This document shows positions 19,855 to 28,593 of a DNA stretch of 64,000 nt, in pieces. The stretch is from NCBI RefSeq assembly GCF_013334205.1, contig NZ_CP054424.1, positions 1,508,001-1,572,000 on the forward strand. Reading direction: 5' to 3'. Numbering within the stretch: the first letter of the stretch is position 1; each line of letters begins with the position of its first letter. The position numbers and the translations under genes are program-made. The stretch is from Rhodoferax sp. BAB1 (lineage in GTDB: Bacteria > Pseudomonadota > Gammaproteobacteria > Burkholderiales > Burkholderiaceae_C). The notes beneath the pieces are model-generated. The model was not told the origin of the DNA and did no database searches. It saw only the letters and a list, made by a program, of their open reading frames with translations.

Positions 19855-21084
19855 ATGAAGTTCACCACGAAACTTGTGACCGCCGCCGCTATGCTGGCTT
19901 TTGCCGGTGCAGCCTTTGCCCAGAAGGGCGAAACTGTCAAGATCGCCTTCATCGATCCGCTCTCGGGGCTGATGGGACCGGTCGGTAGCAACCAGCTCAA
20001 GGGCTTCCAGTACTTTGCCGACAAGTTCAACAAGACCAATCCGGCTGGCGTCAAGTTCGAGATCGTGGCCTTCGACAACAAGCTCAGCCCGGCCGAAAGC
20101 CTGAACGCGCTGAAGGCGGCCACCGACCAGGGCATCCGCTACATCACCCAGGGTGACGGCTCCTCCGTGGCGGGCGCCCTGATCGACGCTGTGGCCAAGC
20201 ACAACGAGCGCAACCCGGGCAAGGAAATCATCTTCCTGAACCACTCGGCCATCGACCCCGACTTCACCAACAGCAAGTGCAACTACTGGCACTTCCGCTT
20301 CGACGCCGACTCCTCCATGAAGATGGAAGCCCTGACCACCTTCATGAAGGACCAGAAGGACGTCAAGAACGTCTACCTGCTGAACCAGAACTATTCGCAC
20401 GGTCACCAGGTCGCCAAGTACGCCAAGGAGCTGCTGGCCCTGAAACGCCCCGATGTGAAGATCGTCGGCGAGGACCTGACGCCCCTGGCCCAGGTGCGTG
20501 ACTTCTCCCCCTATGTGGCCAAGATCAAGGCCGCCGGTGCCGACACCGTGATCACCGGCAACTGGGGTTCCGACCTGGCCCTGCTGATCAAGGCCGCCAA
20601 CGAAGGCGGTTACACCGGCAAGTTCTACACCTACTACACCGGTGTGACCGGCACGCCCACGGCCCTGGGCAAGAACGGTTCCGGCCGCGTGTTCCAGGTG
20701 TCCTACAACCACTACAACATGGGTGGTGACATGGGCAAGTGGCAGGCCGAGTACAAAGCCAAGTTCAAGGACGACTTCTATACCGGCTCCATCATCCACA
20801 TCCTGACCGCGCTGGGCCAGTCCATGGCCGCGGCCAAGTCGACCGACCCGGTCAAGGTGGCCAAGGCGCTGGAAGGCATGAAGTTCAAGAGTTTCAGCGG
20901 TGAAGTCGAGATGCGCAAGACCGACCACCAGTTGCAGCAGCCGCTGTACCTGACCGTGTGGCAGCCGGTGGACAAGAAGTTCACCTACAGCCCGGAAAAC
21001 ACCGGCATGACGCTGGCCCTGGTCAAGGAGTTCCCGGCCTACATCGCCAGCACGCCCACCAGCTGCCAGATGAAGCGTCCCTGA
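19855..21084 (+). CDS. Branched-chain-type ABC transporter, periplasmic binding protein
   Basis: 409 aa from ATG 19855, preceded by GAGGAGA. A signal peptide (LVTAAAMLAFAGAAFAQ) leads into a Peripla_BP_6/LivJ-like protein (VKIAFIDPLSGLMGPVGSNQLKG, then IVAFDNKLSPAESLNALKAA, DTVITGNWGSDL). These proteins deliver amino acids, short amides or aromatic and aliphatic acids to Liv-type permeases. Its genes for permeases and ATPases follow. A strong terminator directly after it probably allows higher expression than the membrane genes. Confidence 0.93.
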   Translation: MKFTTKLVTAAAMLAFAGAAFAQKGETVKIAFIDPLSGLMGPVGSNQLKGFQYFADKFNKTNPAGVKFEIVAFDNKLSPAESLNALKAATDQGIRYITQGDGSSVAGALIDAVAKHNERNPGKEIIFLNHSAIDPDFTNSKCNYWHFRFDADSSMKMEALTTFMKDQKDVKNVYLLNQNYSHGHQVAKYAKELLALKRPDVKIVGEDLTPLAQVRDFSPYVAKIKAAGADTVITGNWGSDLALLIKAANEGGYTGKFYTYYTGVTGTPTALGKNGSGRVFQVSYNHYNMGGDMGKWQAEYKAKFKDDFYTGSIIHILTALGQSMAAAKSTDPVKVAKALEGMKFKSFSGEVEMRKTDHQLQQPLYLTVWQPVDKKFTYSPENTGMTLALVKEFPAYIASTPTSCQMKRP

Positions 21085-21107
21085 TTCCCAGGTCGCGCCA
21101 TGTGTGT

Positions 21108-21141
21108 GGGCCCGATAGCCTTCGGACGATCGGGCCCTTTT
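21108..21141 (+). terminator. Rho-independent terminator or attenuator after the binding-protein gene
   Basis: GGGCCCGAT (21108-21116) pairs with ATCGGGCCC (21129-21137), followed by four T. It sits inside the transporter cluster, so partial read-through would set the stoichiometry of binding protein to permease. Confidence 0.8.
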
Positions 21142-21198
21142 CATGTCTGACGAATCTGTATTGAGGTCTGCCGTGCAGACACGGAAGGTTGTTTCCTG

Positions 21199-22215
21199 AT
21201 GGAGTTCTTCATCATCTCCATGCTCAACGGCCTGAGCTACGGGCTCTTGCTGTTCATGCTCAGCTCCGGGCTGACGCTGATCTTCAGCATGATGGGCGTG
21301 CTCAACTTCGCCCATGCCAGCTTCTACATGCTCGGTGCCTACATCGGCTACAGCGTGGCCAGCCTGGTCGGTTTCTGGCCCGGGCTGATCCTGGCCCCGC
21401 TGGTGGTGGGGCTGCTGGGCGCGGTGTTCGAGCGCCTGGCCCTGCGCAAGGTGCACAAGTACGGCCATGTGCCGGAACTGCTGATCACTTTCGGCCTGTC
21501 CTACATCATTCTCGAGCTGGTGCAGCTGGTCTGGGGACGCACGGCGGTCGAGTTCCATCCGCCCGAACTGCTGCAGGGACCGATGTTCACCCTGGTGAAC
21601 CAGGTCGAAGCTGGCCTGAGCCTGGTCTGGGGCGTGGCACCCGCCGAGCTTTGCGCGGCGGCGGCCTGTTCACCCTTCCCGGCCACCCGCGGTTTCATGA
21701 TGCTGGTGGCGCTGTTCATGCTGGTCGCGCTGTGGCTGATGCTCACGCGCAGCCGCATCGGCATGGTGATCCAGGCCGCGCTGACCCATCCGGAGATGGT
21801 GGAGGCCCTGGGCCACAACGTGCCGCGTGTTTTCATGCTGGTCTTCGGTGCCGGTGCCGCGCTCGCCGGCCTGGGTGGCGTGATCGGCGGCAGTACCTTC
21901 GTGACCGAGCCGGCCATGGCGGCCACGGTGGGCTCCGTGATCTTCGTGGTGGTGGTCGTGGGCGGCCTGGGCTCGCTCTCGGGCGCCTTCCTGGCCTCGG
22001 TGCTGATCGGCGTGATCCAGACCTTTGCGGTGGCCTTCGACTATTCCTTCCTCACGCTGGCGCAACAACTGGGCTGGGAACTCAGCACTGCGACGCGCAA
22101 CAACTCCGTGCTCAAGCTCACGCTCTCGCAGGTGGCCCCCATCCTGCCTTATCTCTTCCTGGTCCTGATCCTGATCTTCCGGCCCAAAGGGCTGCTCGGT
22201 ACGCGGGACGAATAA
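21199..22215 (+). CDS. Branched-chain-type ABC transporter permease (LivH-like)
   Basis: 338 aa. Hydrophobic with about eight membrane segments; NGLSYGLLLFMLSSGLTLIFSMMGVLNFAHASFYMLGAY is the LivH N-terminal pattern, and the cytoplasmic EAA-like loop ALTHPEMVEALGHNVPRVF is present. An 18-residue insert around 150-170 (AELCAAAACSPFPATRG) is unlike the shortest members. The LivM-like gene follows after 3 bp. Confidence 0.93.
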   Translation: MEFFIISMLNGLSYGLLLFMLSSGLTLIFSMMGVLNFAHASFYMLGAYIGYSVASLVGFWPGLILAPLVVGLLGAVFERLALRKVHKYGHVPELLITFGLSYIILELVQLVWGRTAVEFHPPELLQGPMFTLVNQVEAGLSLVWGVAPAELCAAAACSPFPATRGFMMLVALFMLVALWLMLTRSRIGMVIQAALTHPEMVEALGHNVPRVFMLVFGAGAALAGLGGVIGGSTFVTEPAMAATVGSVIFVVVVVGGLGSLSGAFLASVLIGVIQTFAVAFDYSFLTLAQQLGWELSTATRNNSVLKLTLSQVAPILPYLFLVLILIFRPKGLLGTRDE

Positions 22216-22218
22216 GTC

Positions 22219-23511
22219 ATGGCCAAGCACTACTACGAATTCAAACCCTACAACGTCGGTCGCTGGATCATCTGGGGCTTTTTCGGCCTGCTCCTGTTCT
22301 TCGCGCCCAAGGTCTTTACCAGCGGCCTGTCAGTCACCATGCTCTCGCAGATGGGCATTGCCATCATCGCCTGCCTGTCCTACAACATGCTGCTGGGGCA
22401 GGGCGGCATGCTCAGCTTCGGCCACGCCGTCTATTCGGGCCTGGGCTCCTACGTGGCCATCCACGCGCTTAACATGGTGACCAAGGGCAGCCTGCCCATC
22501 CCCGTGAGCCTGCTGCCCATCATTGGCGGCCTGGCCGGCATGGCCTTTGCCGTGCTCTTCGGCTACGTCACCACGCGCAAGGCCGGTACGCCCTTTGCCA
22601 TGATCACGCTGGGCATGGCCGAACTTGTCTTTGCCATGTCGCTGATGTTCTCCGAGTTCTTCGGCGGCGAGGCGGGCGTCTCGGGCAACCGTGTGGTGGG
22701 CCAGCCCTTCTTCGGCATCAATTTCGGTCCGGGCACCCAGGTCTATTACCTGATCGCGGTCTACACCTTCGTCTGCGTGGCGCTGATGTTCGCCTTCACG
22801 CGCACGCCGCTGGGCCGTATCCTCAATGCCGTGCGCGACAACCCCGAGCGCGTGGAGTTCATCGGCTACAGCACCCAGCGTGTGCGCTATATGGCCTTCA
22901 TCATCTCGGGTTTCTTCGCCGGCATCGCCGGTGGCCTGGGCAGCATCCTGTTTGAGATCGTCACCGCCGAGGTGGTGAGCGGGGTGCGCTCCGGCGCCTA
23001 CCTGCTCTTCACCTTCCTGGGCGGCGCGACCTTCTTCTTCGGGCCCATCATCGGTGGTGTGCTGATGGTGCTGGCTTCGGTGCTGCTGTCGGAAATCACC
23101 AAGGCCTGGCTACTGTACCTGGGCCTGATCTTCCTCTTCATGGTGATGTACGCGCCGGGTGGCATCGCCAGCCTGATCATGATGAACCTGCGTGTGGCCA
23201 GCTTCGGTTTCCTGCGAAAGCTCTGGGTCAGTTACCTGGGCCTGGCCATCTCGGCCCTGGTGCTCTTGCTGGGCGCGGCCGTGCTGATCGAGATGGTCTA
23301 CCACCTGCAGCTCAATCTCACCATGGGGCCGGAACTGCGTTTCATCGGCATCCCGCTGAATGCGCACAGCCTGGACCACTGGTTCGGTGGCGCCTTCGTC
23401 ATGCTCACGGGCCTGGGCCTGTTCGAGCTCTGCCGCCGGCACTACGTGCATGAATGGGGCGGGATCCAGGAAGACATCGAGAAGGAAATCAAGCGGAGGG
23501 AAGCGCTATGA
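22219..23511 (+). CDS. Branched-chain-type ABC transporter permease (LivM-like)
   Basis: 430 aa. The core has LivM features (LSYNMLLGQGGMLSFGHAVYSGLGSYVAIHAL and the loop FTRTPLGRILNAVRDNPERVEFIGYSTQRVRY). About ten membrane segments are evident. The C-terminal 90 residues (after RVASFGFLRKLW) carry two further hydrophobic segments beyond a typical LivM, ending in a charged tail. Its stop overlaps the next ATG (ATGA). Confidence 0.92.
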   Translation: MAKHYYEFKPYNVGRWIIWGFFGLLLFFAPKVFTSGLSVTMLSQMGIAIIACLSYNMLLGQGGMLSFGHAVYSGLGSYVAIHALNMVTKGSLPIPVSLLPIIGGLAGMAFAVLFGYVTTRKAGTPFAMITLGMAELVFAMSLMFSEFFGGEAGVSGNRVVGQPFFGINFGPGTQVYYLIAVYTFVCVALMFAFTRTPLGRILNAVRDNPERVEFIGYSTQRVRYMAFIISGFFAGIAGGLGSILFEIVTAEVVSGVRSGAYLLFTFLGGATFFFGPIIGGVLMVLASVLLSEITKAWLLYLGLIFLFMVMYAPGGIASLIMMNLRVASFGFLRKLWVSYLGLAISALVLLLGAAVLIEMVYHLQLNLTMGPELRFIGIPLNAHSLDHWFGGAFVMLTGLGLFELCRRHYVHEWGGIQEDIEKEIKRREAL

Positions 23512-24299
23512 GCGGGGCCACGAACATGAAAACGCCCGCACTGGAGCTCAAGGACTTGCGCAAGAGTTTTGGCAAGACGGAGATCATCCGGGGGGTCGAT
23601 CTGGCGGTGCAGGCCGGCGAGCGCGTGGCCGTCATCGGCCCCAATGGCGCCGGCAAGTCCACGCTGTTTAACCTGATCAGCGGGCGCTTCGGCCCCAGCA
23701 GTGGCGAGGTGCTGCTGCACGGCAAGCGCATCGACGGCATGAAGCCCTACGAGATCAACCGCATGGGCCTGGCGCGCAGTTTCCAGATCACCAACATCTT
23801 CCCCAAGCTCAGCGTGTTCGAGAACCTGCGCTGCGCCGTGCTCTGGAGCCTGGGCTACCGCTACACCTTCTTCAAGTTCCTGGCCGACCTGGAAGACGCC
23901 AACGACCGCACCGAGGAACTGCTGGAGATGATCCGTCTCGACAAGAAGCGCGACATCCTGGCCATGAACCTGACCTATGCCGAGCAGCGAGCGCTGGAGA
24001 TCGGCGTGACCATCGCCGGCGGCGCCAGCGTGATCCTGCTGGACGAACCCACCGCCGGCATGAGCAAGAGCGAGACCACGCGTTTCATCAAGCTGATCCG
24101 CGAGGTCACCGAGGGCAAGACCCTGCTGACGGTGGAGCATGACATGGGCGTGGTTTTCGGCCTGGCCGACAAGATCGCCGTGGTGGTCTACGGCGAGCTG
24201 CTGGCCTTCGACACACCGGAGGCGGTGCGCTCCAATGCGCGCGTGCAGGAAGCCTATCTGGGCTCGCCCGTCGCCGACACCCAAGCCGGAGGACATTGA
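23508..24299 (+). CDS. Branched-chain-type ABC transporter ATPase (LivG-like)
   Basis: 263 aa from ATG 23508 (an in-frame ATG at 23526 is an alternative). Walker A is GPNGAGKST, the signature region reads NLTYAEQRALEIG (degenerate LSGGQ, as often seen in LivG-type proteins), Walker B is VILLDEPTAGMS, and the switch His is in TVEHDMGVV. It powers transport together with the LivF-like subunit. Confidence 0.94.
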   Translation: MSGATNMKTPALELKDLRKSFGKTEIIRGVDLAVQAGERVAVIGPNGAGKSTLFNLISGRFGPSSGEVLLHGKRIDGMKPYEINRMGLARSFQITNIFPKLSVFENLRCAVLWSLGYRYTFFKFLADLEDANDRTEELLEMIRLDKKRDILAMNLTYAEQRALEIGVTIAGGASVILLDEPTAGMSKSETTRFIKLIREVTEGKTLLTVEHDMGVVFGLADKIAVVVYGELLAFDTPEAVRSNARVQEAYLGSPVADTQAGGH

Positions 24300-24300
24300 G

Positions 24301-25005
24301 TTGACTGCCTTGCTGAAAGTTGAGAGCCTGCACGCCTTTTATGGCAAGAGCCATGTGCTGCATGGTGTGCATTTCGAGGTCCAGCCCGGCGAGATCGTGG
24401 CCCTGCTGGGGCGCAACGGCTCGGGCCGTTCCACCACGGCCAAGGCCGTCATGGGCCTGGTGGACTGCGCCGGCAGCGTCAAATGGCGAGGTGAGGAGAT
24501 CCAGGGCCGCAAGGCCTTCGAGATCGCGCATCTGGGCATAGGCTACGTGCCCGAGAACCGCGACATCTTCCCCGACCTGACCGTGCACCAGAACCTGATG
24601 CTGGGAGAGAAGGGCCGGGGCCGCAAGAGCCGCTGGAGCTTCGACGACATGTACGGCATGTTTCCGCGGCTCAAAGAGCGCCAGCACACCGAGGCCGGCG
24701 TGCTCTCGGGCGGTGAACAGCAGATGCTGACCCTGTGCCGCACCCTCATGGGCGACCCGGACCTCATCATCATCGACGAGCCGACCGAGGGCCTGGCACC
24801 CAAGATCGTGGAGCTGGTCGGGCAGTACCTGAAGACGCTCAAGGACCGCGGCATCTCGGTGCTGCTGATCGAGCAGAAACTGACCATCGCCATGGCCATC
24901 TCCGACCGGGCCCTGGTCATGGGGCACGGCAGCATCGTCTTCGAGGGCACCCCCGAAGCGCTACGCAACGACAGCTATACCCGCAAGGAGTGGCTCGAGG
25001 TCTGA
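24301..25005 (+). CDS. Branched-chain-type ABC transporter ATPase (LivF-like), Walker A Arg variant
   Basis: 234 aa from TTG 24301, chosen because GGAGGA lies 9 bp upstream and homology begins with LLKVESLHAFYGKSHVL. Walker A reads GRNGSGRST, with Arg in place of the invariant Lys. The signature LSGGEQQML, Walker B LIIIDEPTEGLAP and EQK switch segment are normal. The LivG-like partner has a normal Lys. The stop codon is 1 bp from the start of the repeat element at 25007. Confidence 0.92.
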   Translation: MTALLKVESLHAFYGKSHVLHGVHFEVQPGEIVALLGRNGSGRSTTAKAVMGLVDCAGSVKWRGEEIQGRKAFEIAHLGIGYVPENRDIFPDLTVHQNLMLGEKGRGRKSRWSFDDMYGMFPRLKERQHTEAGVLSGGEQQMLTLCRTLMGDPDLIIIDEPTEGLAPKIVELVGQYLKTLKDRGISVLLIEQKLTIAMAISDRALVMGHGSIVFEGTPEALRNDSYTRKEWLEV

Positions 25006-25006
25006 A

Positions 25007-25146
25007 AACTTGTGAATAAATCTACTGCGCGACCCGATCGCCGCGTTGGGCGGTGCTCGGAATCCTCACGTACAGGAAGTACGTTCCGGTTCCTGCGCTC
25101 CGTCCGCCTCGCGCTCGGGCCGCTCGCTACGATTTCTTCACAAGTT
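25007..25146 (+). repeat. Dispersed palindromic repeat, copy 1 (140 bp)
   Basis: It is bounded by perfect 10-bp terminal inverted repeats, AACTTGTGAA (25007-25016) and TTCACAAGTT (25137-25146). Internal palindromes include ACGTAC-AGGAA-GTACGT. A second, inverted copy lies at 34975-35177. The element begins 1 bp after the livF-like TGA. It is non-coding; short frames across it have no family features. Similar elements are common between operons in Comamonadaceae, to my knowledge. Confidence 0.85.
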
Positions 25147-25238
25147 CGGAGCGCTGAGCGCCGGCACGGTGGCGCGCTTGTCCCAGCCGTGACAAACCCT
25201 CGTTGCATCGCAACATAAACCTTCTACAATCAAAAATC

Positions 25239-25250
25239 GAACGATCGTTC
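25239..25250. promoter_or_regulatory. Perfect 12-bp palindrome upstream of the beta-oxidation operon
   Basis: GAACGATCGTTC lies 30 bp before the ATG of the trifunctional enzyme gene, where it would overlap a promoter or block transcription. It has the form of TetR-family operators that control fatty-acid genes in betaproteobacteria. No TetR gene is in the window. Confidence 0.55.
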
Positions 25251-25280
25251 TATTTTCTGAACCACCCGAGGAACGCAAGC

Positions 25281-27383
25281 ATGAGCGCTGAATACAAGGT
25301 GCATGGCGACGTCGCCGTGATCACGCTGAACAACCCGCCCGTCAACGGCCTGGGCTACGAAACCCGCAAAGGCATCACCGAGGCGCTGGCCAAGGCCAAT
25401 GCCGACGGCAAGGTCAAGGCCATCGTCATCACGGGTGCCGGCAAGGCTTTCTCGGGCGGCGCCGACATCAAGGAATTCGGCACGCCCAAGGCCCTGCAGG
25501 AACCCAATCTGCTCAGCGTCATCCTCGCCGTGGAGAACTCGGCCAAGCCCGTGGTGGCCGCCATGCACACCATCGCCATGGGCGGCGGTCTGGAGCTGCC
25601 CCTGGGCTGCCACTACCGTATTGCCGCGCCGGGCTGCAAGGTCGCACTGCCTGAAGTGAAACTGGGGCTGATCCCCGGTGCCGGCGGCACGCAGCGCCTG
25701 CCGCGCGCCCTGGGTGTGGAACCCGCACTGAACATGATCGTCAGTGGTGAACCCGTGCCCAGCGAGATGCTGGCCCAGGTGCCCGGCCAGAAGCTGTTCG
25801 ACAAGCTGGCCAAGTCCAACGAATCCCTGATGGATGAGGCCATCGCCCTGGCGCGCGAGAAGGCCGATGTGCGTCCGCTGCCGCTGGTGCGCAACCTGCC
25901 GGCCAAGCATCCGCAGGGCGACGCCTACTTCCAGTTTGCCCGCAATATGGTGGGCGGCATGAGCAAGAACTTTCCGGCGCCGCTCAAGTGCGTCGACGCC
26001 GTGGAAGCCGCCACCAAGAAAAAGTTCGACGACGGACTGGTCTTCGAGCGCGATATCTTCATCAACCTGATGTGGACGCCCGAGTGCCGTGCGCTGCGCC
26101 ACATTTTCGCAGCCGAACGTGCCGCATCCAAGATCCCGGATGTGCCGGACGACACGCCCAAGCGCGAGATCAAGTCGGTCGCCGTGATCGGCGCCGGCAC
26201 CATGGGCGGTGGCATCACCATGAACTTCCTGAACGCCGGCATTCCCGTGAAGATGCTGGAGATGAAGCAGGAGGCGCTGGACCGCGGCCTCGCCACCATC
26301 CGCAAGAACTACGAAGCCCAGGTCACCAAGGGCAAGCTCAAGCAGGACAAATACGAGCAGCGCATGGCCCTGCTGTCGACCACGCTGAACTACGCGGACC
26401 TCAAGGACGCCGACCTCGTGATCGAGGCCGTGTTCGAGGAGATGGGTGTCAAGGAAGCCGTGTTCAAGAAGCTCGACGAGGTGATGAAACCCGGTGCCAT
26501 CATGGCTTCCAACACGTCCACGCTGGACGTCAACAAGATCGCCTCCTTCACCAAGCGTCCGCAGGACGTGGTGGGCCTGCATTTCTTCAGCCCGGCCAAC
26601 GTCATGAAGCTGCTGGAAGTGATCCGCGGCGCCAAGACCGGCAAGGACGTGCTGGCCACCGTGATGGCCGTGGCCAAGACCATCAAGAAGACCGCGGTGG
26701 TCTCGGGTGTCTGCGACGGTTTCATCGGCAACCGCATGATCGAGCAGTACAGCCGCCAGGCCGGTTTCCTGATCGAGGAGGGCGCAACGCCCGAGCAGGT
26801 CGACAAGGCGGTCGAGAAATTCGGCTTTGCCATGGGCCCCTTCCGCATGGGTGACCTGGCGGGCAACGACATCGGCTGGGCCATTCGCAAGCGTCGTTAT
26901 GTCGAGAAGCCGAACATGAAGTACAGCAAGACGGCCGACCTGCTGTGCGAGCTGGGCCGTTACGGCCAGAAGACCGGCGCCGGCTGGTACGACTACAAGC
27001 CGGGCAAGCGCGACGCCATCCCCAGCCAGCTGGTGGTGGACATGATCGAGAAGCACCGCAAGGACATGGGTATCACCCCGCGCAAGATCTCTGACGAGGA
27101 AATCGTGCAGCGCCTGGTCTACGCCCTGGTCAACGAAGGCGCGCACATCGTGGAAGAAGGCATTGCGTCCCGCGCCAGCGACATCGACATGGTCTACCTG
27201 ACTGGCTACGGCTTTCCCATCCACCGTGGTGGTCCCATGCAGTACGCCGACATGGTGGGCCTGTTCAATGTGGCGCAAAGCATGCAGCGTTTTGCCCAGA
27301 ATCCGCTGGACGACGCCCAATTCTGGCAGCCGGCACCCCTCTTGGCCCGCTTGGTGGCCGAAGGCAAGAGCTTCAACGGCTAA
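25281..27383 (+). CDS. Enoyl-CoA hydratase/3-hydroxyacyl-CoA dehydrogenase (FadB/FadJ-like)
   Basis: 700 aa from ATG 25281 (GAGGAACG upstream). The N-terminal crotonase domain (about 5-190) has the oxyanion segment FSGGADIKEFG and both catalytic Glu regions (ELPLGCHYRIA, PEVKLGLIPGAGGTQRLP). The NAD-binding domain starts at IGAGTMGGGIT near 304 and includes SNTSTLDVN and GLHFFSPANVMKLLEVI with the catalytic His. Two 3HCDH C-terminal modules end the protein. It hydrates and oxidises enoyl-CoA to 3-ketoacyl-CoA. It is the first gene of an operon running to 34953. Confidence 0.95.
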   Translation: MSAEYKVHGDVAVITLNNPPVNGLGYETRKGITEALAKANADGKVKAIVITGAGKAFSGGADIKEFGTPKALQEPNLLSVILAVENSAKPVVAAMHTIAMGGGLELPLGCHYRIAAPGCKVALPEVKLGLIPGAGGTQRLPRALGVEPALNMIVSGEPVPSEMLAQVPGQKLFDKLAKSNESLMDEAIALAREKADVRPLPLVRNLPAKHPQGDAYFQFARNMVGGMSKNFPAPLKCVDAVEAATKKKFDDGLVFERDIFINLMWTPECRALRHIFAAERAASKIPDVPDDTPKREIKSVAVIGAGTMGGGITMNFLNAGIPVKMLEMKQEALDRGLATIRKNYEAQVTKGKLKQDKYEQRMALLSTTLNYADLKDADLVIEAVFEEMGVKEAVFKKLDEVMKPGAIMASNTSTLDVNKIASFTKRPQDVVGLHFFSPANVMKLLEVIRGAKTGKDVLATVMAVAKTIKKTAVVSGVCDGFIGNRMIEQYSRQAGFLIEEGATPEQVDKAVEKFGFAMGPFRMGDLAGNDIGWAIRKRRYVEKPNMKYSKTADLLCELGRYGQKTGAGWYDYKPGKRDAIPSQLVVDMIEKHRKDMGITPRKISDEEIVQRLVYALVNEGAHIVEEGIASRASDIDMVYLTGYGFPIHRGGPMQYADMVGLFNVAQSMQRFAQNPLDDAQFWQPAPLLARLVAEGKSFNG

Positions 27384-27401
27384 GCATTAGGAGATTCAGA
27401 C

Positions 27402-28577
27402 ATGACCAACGCCGTTATCGTTTCCACCGCACGCACCCCCCTGGCCAAGAGCTGGAAGGGCGCTTTCAACATGACCCACGGCGCCACCCTGGGCGGCCAT
27501 GCCGTGCAGCACGCCATCCAGCGCGCCGGCATCGACGCCGCCGAAGTGGACGACGTGCTCATGGGCTGTGCCACGCCCGAGGGCGCCACGGGCTCCAACA
27601 TCGCGCGCCAGATCGCGCTGGCCGCCGGCTGCCCGGTCACCGTCTCGGGTGTCACCGTCAACCGTTTCTGTTCCTCGGGACTGCAGACCATTGCCATGGC
27701 CGCGCAACGCATCATCGCCGGCGAGGGTGATGTCTACGTGGCCGGCGGCGTGGAGAGCATCTCCTGCGTGCAGAACGAAGCCAACCGCCACATGATCACG
27801 GATCCGGCCCTGCTCAAGGCCAAGCCCGAGATCTACTGGAACATGCTGCAGACCGCCGAGCAGGTGGCCAAGCGTTACAACATCGGTCGCGATGTGATGG
27901 ACGAATACGGTGCCGCCAGCCAGCAGAAGGCCTGCGCGGCCCAGGCCGCGGGCCTGTTCAACGCAGAGATCGCCCCCATCACGGTGACGGCCGGCGTGGC
28001 CGACAAGACACTGGGCCTGATCACCAAGAAGGTCACCATCAGCGCGGACGAAGGCCTGCGCGAAGGCACCACGAAAGAAGGCATCAGCGGCATCAAGCCG
28101 GCCATGCCGGGCGGTGTGATCTCGGCCGGCAATGCCAGCCAGTTCTCCGACGGTGCCGGTGCCTGCGTGCTCATGAGCGAAGAACTCGCCAGCAAGCGCG
28201 GCTTCAAGCCCCTGGGCCGATTCCTCGGTTTTGCCGTGGCCGGCTGCGAACCCGACGAGATGGGCATCGGCCCGGTCTTTGCGGTCCCGAAGGTGCTCAA
28301 GCGCCTGGGTCTGAAGGTGTCGGACATCGATCTCTGGGAACTCAACGAAGCCTTCGCCGTGCAGGTGCTCTACTGCCGCGACAAGCTGGGCATCCCGGCC
28401 GATCGCCTGAACGTCAACGGGGGCGCCATCGCCGTGGGCCATCCCTACGGCGTCAGCGGCCAGCGCCTGACCGGCCACGCCCTGATCGAAGGCAAGCGCC
28501 GCGGTGCCAAGCGTGTGGTCGTCACCATGTGCATCGGTGGCGGCATGGGCGCGGCCGGCGTGTTCGAGGTTCTGTAA
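27402..28577 (+). CDS. Acetyl-CoA acyltransferase (thiolase)
   Basis: 391 aa. Catalytic residues are C90 in [11 protein letters not shown]347 in [12 protein letters not shown] and C377 in [10 protein letters not shown]. It cleaves 3-ketoacyl-CoA. It begins 18 bp after the hydratase/dehydrogenase gene with AGGAG upstream, completing a FadBA-like pair. Confidence 0.95.
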   Translation: MTNAVIVSTARTPLAKSWKGAFNMTHGATLGGHAVQHAIQRAGIDAAEVDDVLMGCATPEGATGSNIARQIALAAGCPVTVSGVTVNRFCSSGLQTIAMAAQRIIAGEGDVYVAGGVESISCVQNEANRHMITDPALLKAKPEIYWNMLQTAEQVAKRYNIGRDVMDEYGAASQQKACAAQAAGLFNAEIAPITVTAGVADKTLGLITKKVTISADEGLREGTTKEGISGIKPAMPGGVISAGNASQFSDGAGACVLMSEELASKRGFKPLGRFLGFAVAGCEPDEMGIGPVFAVPKVLKRLGLKVSDIDLWELNEAFAVQVLYCRDKLGIPADRLNVNGGAIAVGHPYGVSGQRLTGHALIEGKRRGAKRVVVTMCIGGGMGAAGVFEVL

Positions 28578-28593
28578 GAAGCCGGAGACGAAG

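Noticed and set aside
25012..25218. Short frames inside the repeat copies (also 34784-35083)
   Set aside because: Similar peptides occur in both copies only because the DNA repeat is shared; there is no start context or domain.
25230..27320. 696-aa minus-strand open frame opposite the FadB/FadJ-like gene
   Set aside because: Antisense shadow of a strongly conserved enzyme; no recognisable motif.
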